The position numbers and the translations under genes are program-made. This document shows, piece after piece, positions 6,338-12,056 of a stretch of 12,056 nt of DNA (positions are counted from its first letter, which is position 1; the number at the start of each line of letters is the position of its first letter). The DNA comes from SKLM01 sp050049955 (GTDB lineage Bacteria > Chloroflexota > Anaerolineae > B4-G1), in the NCBI GenBank assembly GCA_050049955.1, contig JASFVG010000103.1, positions 1 to 12,056 of the forward strand, in the 5' to 3' direction. The notes beneath the pieces were generated by a model, which did not search any database, was not told where the DNA came from, and was given only the letters and a program-made list of their open reading frames with translations.

Positions 6338-9300
6338 TTAGCGCCCGTCCACCGCGCCCGAGCGTACAACCAGCGGCAGATAGATCTCCTGATCTAGGAC
6401 ACACAGCGCCGCCACCTCGTGGGTGGAGTTCCCGAGGACATCCCGCGCTCGAATCAACGCGAAACTCAGCTCGAGTTCACAGGGTTCCGAGGGAAGATTG
6501 TACGACCAGCTTCCTGGACCCAGCACGGCCGGCTCATAGCTCACCCCGCCGTCGAGGCTGACCTCCACCGATGCCACGCCCGATCCATCCGTGGCCGTCC
6601 CTCCTAGCACTCCATCGTCAAGACCATACGTAAGGGCGGGGCCCACGGCGTCGACCGTGATACTGACCGGTGTGCTCGTGGCGCTCACATTGCCAGCTTC
6701 GTCAAGTGCCCGGGCGACGACCTCGATCACCTCGCCGTCCTGATTCGAGAACTGCACGGGGAAGAGCCAATCCGCGGCTGACGGACTGTCATCCTGAGTC
6801 AGGGAGGGAGACGCCGCGGACAGATAGGCCGGGTAGAAGTGTCCACCATCGATACTGACCTCAACCCCCTGCGGCGGTCGGGTGGTCGGGAAAGCGTCGG
6901 TGGCACTGCCCCTCAGGAAGCCGAAAGTGCCCGTCAGGTAGTCCGTGGGCGAGACAGCGGCCGTGGGAGCGATGTCGTCGGCAACGATCGTCTTGACCTC
7001 AGGGTCCGAATGGCGCCCACACGTACTCGTCACTCGAACCTGCCAAGACTGGGAGGATCCGGCCCCTCCGACCTCAGCCTCGATGGCCACCTGGTCTCCC
7101 AGAGGGCCAATGTCCACCCATCCGGAGCCCGTGTTCGCCTCCACCATCTGCCCGCAGCGATGGAACAGCGCTTCCGTCTCTGGGGCAAAGGGCATCATTG
7201 CGTCGCCCGGCTGGGCGTACGCCAATGCCTCGGGCCGAAGGAAATGGACCTCCCCAACACCATGATCCAGGAAGTACTTCCCGAGGGCTAACAGCGTCTC
7301 CGAGTCCGTCTCACTGTCCGCCAATTGGTCCCTGACGGTCATCGGAGGCAGACCGCTGCCTGCCAACTCGGCTGTGATAGTGATCGGATAGACCCCGGTG
7401 ATGGCCTCCCCGAGCGTCAGTGCGCTGATAGTGATCGTCTGGGTTGATCCTCCGGCCACGTCGGCCGCCAGAACCCAGTGGCTCGCGCCAGCGGGACAGC
7501 TGATGCAGGAGGTGCCGCTGACCGCCGTCAAGCCCATAAGCGAGCTGGTGTCGACGGTCAGCGGCACGTGCTCGTAGGCCCCTACGTCCGGATTCCGGAC
7601 GGTCACGGTGAAGGCCGTGGTCTGCCCGCCGATAAGCACGTTGTCCCATGGCTGGTTGATGGTCACGTCGGGTACGATGACCTGGCTCTGTCCCTCGGCC
7701 GGCCTCACGCCGCTAGCGAGCCCCGGCCAGTAGAAGCTGTCTTGGAAGATGATCGGCCCCGAGATGACCTCGCTGCTGGTCGGTCGCGCCCCCGCGGGCA
7801 GGACGGCCCACACCCCGCTGTCGTCCTCAGCGAAAGCTAAGAGCCGTACCCTCTCGTAGGCGGCGATCTCATCGCGCATCAGTACCATCTCTGTGTCTAC
7901 GTCTCTGACGACGGAGCTCTCCGGTGAGGACAAGGAGGTCCATTCGCTGCCGCCAGCGCTGTGCAACTCGTACTCCTCCGAAGATGATCCCCCTACTGTG
8001 AGCGCAAAGTCCGCGGCAAAGGGCAGGGTGAGGGAGTAAGTGCCGCTCACGGGAGGCATGGCCGTGCCAAGCCCACCCACCCGCGTGTCGAGGTAGACGG
8101 ACAGGCGACTCGCCGGGCCCCATCCAGCGTCAGGGTAGCCCAGATACAGCCAATCGAGGTCCCAGGTGCCCCACAGCGCCGCAGGCTTGAACTGAGCGTA
8201 GGGATCGTAGTTCAGCAAGGTAGAGCTGGGCCACTCCCCGGCGTCCAGATCGAGATAGCCGTCGGGGAGGATGATCGAGGGCGTCCGGGTCCGATTGACC
8301 GGGAAGGGGCCGGCGTGGGCCGTGTACTCGTTGCCGACGCCGTCCTGCACCCGGACGTGACCGTAGTAGACGCCTGGTTCGCTTAGTTCGAGCATCATTG
8401 AGTCAGAGAGGGCCGGTGTCGTCGGCGTTGAGTCCCCGACTGTATCGATAGACGCCCATATGCCGGCGATCTCGTTGGCATCCGATGCGCCGGTCCACGA
8501 GATGACCAGCGTAGGCGTGATATCCGTCTGCCACACCGCTGCGGGCAGATTGGCGGAGGTCTCAGGCCAGCCCCCCACCAGCGTGTCGAGCGTCAACTTT
8601 CGGCTCGACTGAAGCGTGTTCCCGAAGGCATCCCGGGCGACCGCCCGGAGGGTGAGTGTTCGCTCGTCGCTTCGGGGGATAGCCGATTGCACTGACCATT
8701 CACCCGAGTCGGGCGGGACTCGGTGCCACTGGTACCCGTCGAACACCTGCAAGTACTGCACCATGTGCGTGGTGCTCAACAGACCGGTGAGCGAGAGCTC
8801 GGTCTGATCACTGAGTCCGGGCAGGTCCATCGTCAGACTTCCTGTGGGGCTAGACTCAGCTGCCCCGTGTGCCTCCGTCTGGAGTACGGACACTACGATG
8901 TCGTCATCATCGCGAGGCTCGATCTTGAAGGCACCGTAGCTGTAGTAGACGGGTCCCTGCAAGTAGTCCAGTAGCCTGCCCATGGTGGGGACGAAGGTGT
9001 ACGTCCCCAGGTCGTCGATCCACACATCCCCGCTTCCGTCGTCCACGGTCCACTCGCCGTACTGGATCTGCTCCTGAGTGACCGTCACATCCACCACCCG
9101 CACGAACACCCCCTCCCACTTCTCCTGGGAGACGTCGCCTGTGGGCAGGACCTCCACGTCGGGAAGTGGGTTCCCGCTCGATTCGACGTCGTAGGCCGTC
9201 AGATCCCTGAGTTCGGTGAGGCCGTTGTACTCAGCGACCGAACCGGTCACCCTCAGCCGGTCACCCATCGAGGGAGTGTAGGCATCATAGACCCACAGCC

Positions 9301-12056
9301 CACTCCAGGCCCCAGCCGCCGGATCCTCAATGAAGTAACCATCCTGGAAGCGGGCGGTGACAACGCCCTCCGTGGTCACAATGTGCCCGACCAGGGGGGA
9401 GTCACCGCTGACGAGGTACGTTTCCTGGATGTCGTAGATGGGCGTGTAGTCCAGTGGCGCCACCAAGATATCACCATCATCGCGGGGCTCGATCAGGAAC
9501 CAATCGAGGATCTGGCTGACAGGTCCCTGGACGAAGTCAAGCAGTTCCCCGAGGGTCGGAACGTACGTGTAGGCTCCCAGATCGTCCACCCAAACGCCGC
9601 CGGAACCGTCATTCACGATCCAATCGCCGTAGATGTCCTGCTCCTCCTCCACCGTCACGTCCTCCACCCGCACCAGCACGCCTTCCCACTGCTCCTGCGA
9701 GACGTCGCCCGTGGGTAAGACCTCTGGATCGGGCAGGGGATTCCCGCTCGACTCTACCTGGTAGTCCGTCAGGGAGAGGAGTTCGGTCTCGTTCTGGTAC
9801 TCATAGACGGTTCCCGTCAGCCGCAGCCGGTCGCCCAATGCCGGGGTGTGCGTGTCGAACACCCACAGGCCGCTCCAGGCCCCCCCCGCCGGGTCCTGGA
9901 TGGAGTAGCCGCCCGGGAAGAGGGAGGTGACGATGCCCTCGGTGGTGACCTCATCGCCGGCCAACGGAGAGTCGCCGCTGGGGTGTGTTGTCTCCTGGAT
10001 CTCGTAGATCGGTGTGTAGCCCTCGGTGTTGACGCGCACGACGCCCAGGTACCAACCCTCCGGCTGCAGCTGATTCCCGGCCTGATCCCGGGCTCGGGCG
10101 TAGACCCGGTATTCGCCGTCGCCCGATGTGGGCACCGCGCCCGACCAGGTTGCGATCGGGTCCGCCGGCTGGTCGAGCGACGCACTGCTCCACGAGGTTG
10201 GGACCGTCGCTGTGACGGGCGTTGTGGCATCACCCACGGGCCCACACGCGCCGATCTCGATGACGTCGAGCCCAGCCACAATGCCCGGATCGTAGGCTCC
10301 CAAGAAGATGTGAGCTTCCCCGTCGCTGGCGGTACCAACAAGGACATCCGGAACAAGGTCGCCGCTGATATCTCCCACGGAAAGGCTTGCACCGCACGCC
10401 TGGTCGTCGTACTTTGAGGATATGATAGTCGCCGCTGACTCGACTGCCATACCCCGAGTCAGGATCGTCCGGCTGGTGAGGACCACGGCGGCGCGACTCG
10501 GTCCCTCCCCCGGCCCCGGTTGCCCGAAGGCGAAATCGTCCAGCCCGTCAGCGTCAACATCTCCGAGAGCTGCCAGGCTGAGCCCCAGACGGGAGCTGGG
10601 CCATACCTCCTCTAGGAAGTAGGCATCCGCCAGGACGTCGAGCTGTGGGATGAAGAGGCCGCTGGGCCATCCCTGCTCCGGGCGGCGGCCGTAGACGACG
10701 TACACCTTCGGCGTTGGGGCATACGGATCGCCAATGAGCATGTCTTCCAGACCATCGCCGTTCACGTCCCCGGCCGGCGACACCGTCTGCTGCTCGCCCG
10801 CAGCACCCAGGATCGCAGCGGCCATGTCCAGCGCATTGGAGGGGCCGACCGGCCACTCGTCCTCGGGACGGCCGAGGATCAGCGTCGCAGGGCCATCCTG
10901 CGCGGCGATGAGGAAATCGGATAGGCCGTCGCCGTCGGTGTCGCCCACGCCGGCCAGGTTAGGCGTGGCGAGCCCCGCATCCGGCAGACCATACACCGTC
11001 GCGCTTGGAGGGGAGCCCCCCAGCTGCCTGCCCAGGTAGAGCCAGGCAATCCCGTTGTACGGGCCCGAGTTGGGGGCACCCACCAGGAAGTCGTCCAACC
11101 CGTCCCCGTTCGTGTCACCCGCTCCGCTGACGGCCGCCCCAAAACTGTACGTGATGCCTTCCCCACCGGGGGCAGGCGCGTAGAGTAGCCAATCCGCCTC
11201 GGAGAGGGCCAAGGATGCTGGCCAAGTCCCACGCCTCCCCACGATCAGATACGCCATACCCGAACCGTACTGCGTCAGTGGATCGCCGACTAGCAGGTCG
11301 TCCACGCCGTCCCCGTTGACGTCGCCCACACCGGCGGCGCGCGGGGGCAGAATCCAGCCGGCAGTTGGCACGTCGCCCGTGAGTAGCACGTCAGCGTCGG
11401 CAAGGGGCAGGGTGCCCGGTAGCCCGCCAGGCCTCCCGAAGAACAGGCCGGCCTCAAGGGGAAGCGCATAGTCGGTGCTCCCCGGCGCCAGGAAGACGAT
11501 GTCGTCGATGTCGTCGCCGTTCACGTCGCCGATTGTGACGGCTTCGCTTGTATCGACGTCGACCCCCGCAAACCGGGTATCGGCGTCGTCCAGCGTGAGC
11601 GTGGCACTGAATGGTTCGGATGGCTGGCGGTCGTAGACCAGGGCGGTATCGTCGGCCAGCCCGGAGAGAGCCAACTCGGCCTCATCCGTCGACTGAGGCA
11701 ATCGGGCATGCACGACCGGCGGCGTGTCGTCGACGACCACGCGCAGGGTGTCTGACACCGTGCTGGCGTTGCCCGCCGAATCCCCGCCGAGCGCCGTCAA
11801 CACGTGGGCCCCGGACTCGACGCGCATCGACCGGCCTAGTCCGCTCAAAGGCGGAACCCACCTGGCGGCGAAACTGCCGGCCGATTGACCCTGTTCCGAT
11901 ACGGTCACGGCGTCCACGACCTCGCCGTCTGCCAACACTAGAACGTCATCGGCGCCCGAGACGAACGAGGTTCCAGTTGTGTCGCTGATCCATCCTGTGA
12001 CGGTGATGATCCGCGGACCGTCCGCGGAGATGGTCGTCGAGAGGTAGGCCGTGCTT
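6338..12056 (-). CDS. Giant modular secreted protein: FG-GAP propeller, tandem OB-folds, Ig-like domains (5' partial)
   Basis: The frame stays open to the right edge, giving at least 1,905 residues. A GTG at 11936-11938 could pass as a start, but 39 in-frame codons before it keep the same beta-rich, Thr/Ser/Asp/Gly style, so the real start and signal peptide lie outside. Numbering from that GTG: Ig-like segment (1-75); seven FG-GAP blades (131-550); Ig-like (560-640); two tandem OB-fold domains (641-830, 831-1020); Ig-like segments to about 1215; a DOMON/CBM9-like stretch beginning DGYLDLDAGEW (1226-1320); a DUF11-like beta-sandwich (1425-1525); two more Ig-like segments with VEVSIDGG and VEVSLDGG; and IYLPLVVR (1852-1859) seven residues before the end. 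A D-x-x-GN motif recurs in six Ig-like segments. Few cysteines, some closely paired, fit an exported protein. A role in adhesion or ligand binding at the cell surface is inferred; no catalytic domain is visible. Confidence 0.93.
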   Translation of the reverse strand, partial: STAYLSTTISADGPRIITVTGWISDTTGTSFVSGADDVLVLADGEVVDAVTVSEQGQSAGSFAARWVPPLSGLGRSMRVESGAHVLTALGGDSAGNASTVSDTLRVVVDDTPPVVHARLPQSTDEAELALSGLADDTALVYDRQPSEPFSATLTLDDADTRFAGVDVDTSEAVTIGDVNGDDIDDIVFLAPGSTDYALPLEAGLFFGRPGGLPGTLPLADADVLLTGDVPTAGWILPPRAAGVGDVNGDGVDDLLVGDPLTQYGSGMAYLIVGRRGTWPASLALSEADWLLYAPAPGGEGITYSFGAAVSGAGDTNGDGLDDFLVGAPNSGPYNGIAWLYLGRQLGGSPPSATVYGLPDAGLATPNLAGVGDTDGDGLSDFLIAAQDGPATLILGRPEDEWPVGPSNALDMAAAILGAAGEQQTVSPAGDVNGDGLEDMLIGDPYAPTPKVYVVYGRRPEQGWPSGLFIPQLDVLADAYFLEEVWPSSRLGLSLAALGDVDADGLDDFAFGQPGPGEGPSRAAVVLTSRTILTRGMAVESAATIISSKYDDQACGASLSVGDISGDLVPDVLVGTASDGEAHIFLGAYDPGIVAGLDVIEIGACGPVGDATTPVTATVPTSWSSASLDQPADPIATWSGAVPTSGDGEYRVYARARDQAGNQLQPEGWYLGVVRVNTEGYTPIYEIQETTHPSGDSPLAGDEVTTEGIVTSLFPGGYSIQDPAGGAWSGLWVFDTHTPALGDRLRLTGTVYEYQNETELLSLTDYQVESSGNPLPDPEVLPTGDVSQEQWEGVLVRVEDVTVEEEQDIYGDWIVNDGSGGVWVDDLGAYTYVPTLGELLDFVQGPVSQILDWFLIEPRDDGDILVAPLDYTPIYDIQETYLVSGDSPLVGHIVTTEGVVTARFQDGYFIEDPAAGAWSGLWVYDAYTPSMGDRLRVTGSVAEYNGLTELRDLTAYDVESSGNPLPDVEVLPTGDVSQEKWEGVFVRVVDVTVTQEQIQYGEWTVDDGSGDVWIDDLGTYTFVPTMGRLLDYLQGPVYYSYGAFKIEPRDDDDIVVSVLQTEAHGAAESSPTGSLTMDLPGLSDQTELSLTGLLSTTHMVQYLQVFDGYQWHRVPPDSGEWSVQSAIPRSDERTLTLRAVARDAFGNTLQSSRKLTLDTLVGGWPETSANLPAAVWQTDITPTLVISWTGASDANEIAGIWASIDTVGDSTPTTPALSDSMMLELSEPGVYYGHVRVQDGVGNEYTAHAGPFPVNRTRTPSIILPDGYLDLDAGEWPSSTLLNYDPYAQFKPAALWGTWDLDWLYLGYPDAGWGPASRLSVYLDTRVGGLGTAMPPVSGTYSLTLPFAADFALTVGGSSSEEYELHSAGGSEWTSLSSPESSVVRDVDTEMVLMRDEIAAYERVRLLAFAEDDSGVWAVLPAGARPTSSEVISGPIIFQDSFYWPGLASGVRPAEGQSQVIVPDVTINQPWDNVLIGGQTTAFTVTVRNPDVGAYEHVPLTVDTSSLMGLTAVSGTSCISCPAGASHWVLAADVAGGSTQTITISALTLGEAITGVYPITITAELAGSGLPPMTVRDQLADSETDSETLLALGKYFLDHGVGEVHFLRPEALAYAQPGDAMMPFAPETEALFHRCGQMVEANTGSGWVDIGPLGDQVAIEAEVGGAGSSQSWQVRVTSTCGRHSDPEVKTIVADDIAPTAAVSPTDYLTGTFGFLRGSATDAFPTTRPPQGVEVSIDGGHFYPAYLSAASPSLTQDDSPSAADWLFPVQFSNQDGEVIEVVARALDEAGNVSATSTPVSITVDAVGPALTYGLDDGVLGGTATDGSGVASVEVSLDGGVSYEPAVLGPGSWSYNLPSEPCELELSFALIRARDVLGNSTHEVAALCVLDQEIYLPLVVRSGAVDGR
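6362..6385 (-). other. C-terminal IYLPLVVR tail motif
   Basis: Encodes IYLPLVVR, followed only by SGAVDGR and the stop. It stands just after the last Ig-like domain. From general familiarity, many large secreted Chloroflexota proteins end in a similar Tyr-Leu-Pro-Leu-Val tail, which suggests an export or anchoring signal; I know of no established mechanism. It is unlike LPXTG, PEP-CTERM or type IX signals. Confidence 0.5.
8879..9448 (-). repeat. Tandem OB-fold domain, copy 2
   Basis: Encodes residues 831-1020 of the giant protein. Starts YTPIYDIQET and contains VTTEGVVT, GYFIEDP, GDRLRVTGSV, SSGNPLPD and DDGSGDVWIDD. It aligns to copy 1 across all 190 residues without a gap. The pattern resembles the OB-fold (YhcR-like) domains accompanying secreted nucleases. 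Confidence 0.85.
9449..10018 (-). repeat. Tandem OB-fold domain, copy 1
   Basis: Encodes residues 641-830. Starts YTPIYEIQET and contains VTTEGIVT, GYSIQDP, GDRLRLTGTV, SSGNPLPD and NDGSGGVWVDD. By hand count 129 of 190 residues match copy 2 (about 68%), and the two 570-base units abut exactly, indicating an in-frame tandem duplication. Conservation is highest in residues 731-760 and lowest in the last 30. Confidence 0.85.
10289..11548 (-). other. Seven FG-GAP repeats, integrin-alpha-like beta-propeller
   Basis: Seven calcium-loop motifs of the form D-x-[ND]-x-D-x-x-x-D start at residues 138, 206, 275, 333, 391, 460 and 523, spaced 58-69 residues apart. Examples are DVNGDGVDD (206-214) and DTNGDGLDD (275-283). 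Most are followed by a hydrophobic strand and G-x-P. Blade 1 has Asp for Gly, blade 6 has Ala for Gly, and blade 7 (DISGDLVPD) is most divergent. Seven blades would close one complete propeller, a fold used for protein-protein or carbohydrate binding. Confidence 0.9.

Noticed and set aside
7311..10856. Several other-frame open stretches inside the giant gene
   Set aside because: All lie within the continuous frame of the FG-GAP/Ig-like protein and show low-complexity Arg/Ser/Pro composition without domains.
1..12056. Search for CRISPR, transposase, toxin-antitoxin or defence genes
   Set aside because: No short spaced repeats, transposase motifs or known defence domains were seen on either strand; the left half is ordinary metabolism plus membrane proteins.

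Overview
All real genes in this 12,056-base window lie on the minus strand, so transcription runs from high to low coordinates. The DNA is GC-rich and tightly packed, with no gap between genes over about 220 bases. It looks like a Chloroflexota chromosome, perhaps Anaerolineae-like. The clues are a giant secreted FG-GAP/Ig-like protein ending in an IYLPLVVR tail, a fused shikimate kinase/dehydroquinate synthase, and a DapL-type aminotransferase. This placement is an inference and was not tested by any search. No rRNA, tRNA, CRISPR array, insertion sequence or phage gene was seen.

Right half (6338-12056): one very large gene runs off the right edge. It stays open to the last base, so its true start and any signal peptide lie outside the window. 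In protein order it has an Ig-like segment, a seven-blade FG-GAP (integrin-alpha-like) propeller, another Ig-like segment, two adjacent 190-residue copies of an OB-fold domain of the kind found in secreted nucleases, several more beta-sandwich segments, and the IYLPLVVR tail near the C-terminus. It is probably an exported surface or adhesion protein.

Centre (6118-6337): a 220-base gap holds a strong sigma-70-type promoter (TTGGCG, 17 bases, TATAAT) just ahead of aroC. A perfect 7-base inverted repeat overlaps its -35 box and could be an operator.

Left half (1-6117): a likely operon reads aroC (chorismate synthase), aroKB (shikimate kinase fused to 3-dehydroquinate synthase), aroQ (type II 3-dehydroquinate dehydratase), a DapL-like PLP aminotransferase that overlaps aroQ by 4 bases, an MscS-type mechanosensitive channel, and a CPBP-family membrane protease cut by the left edge. 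Together the three aro genes supply four of the seven shikimate-pathway steps (2, 3, 5 and 7). aroF/G, aroE and aroA are not here. The last two genes are membrane proteins with no clear metabolic link and may simply be co-transcribed.

I found no convincing new defence or mobile system. The points most worth following are the C-terminal tail motif, the recent in-frame duplication of the OB-fold domain in a protein with no visible nuclease, and the promoter/operator ahead of aroC.
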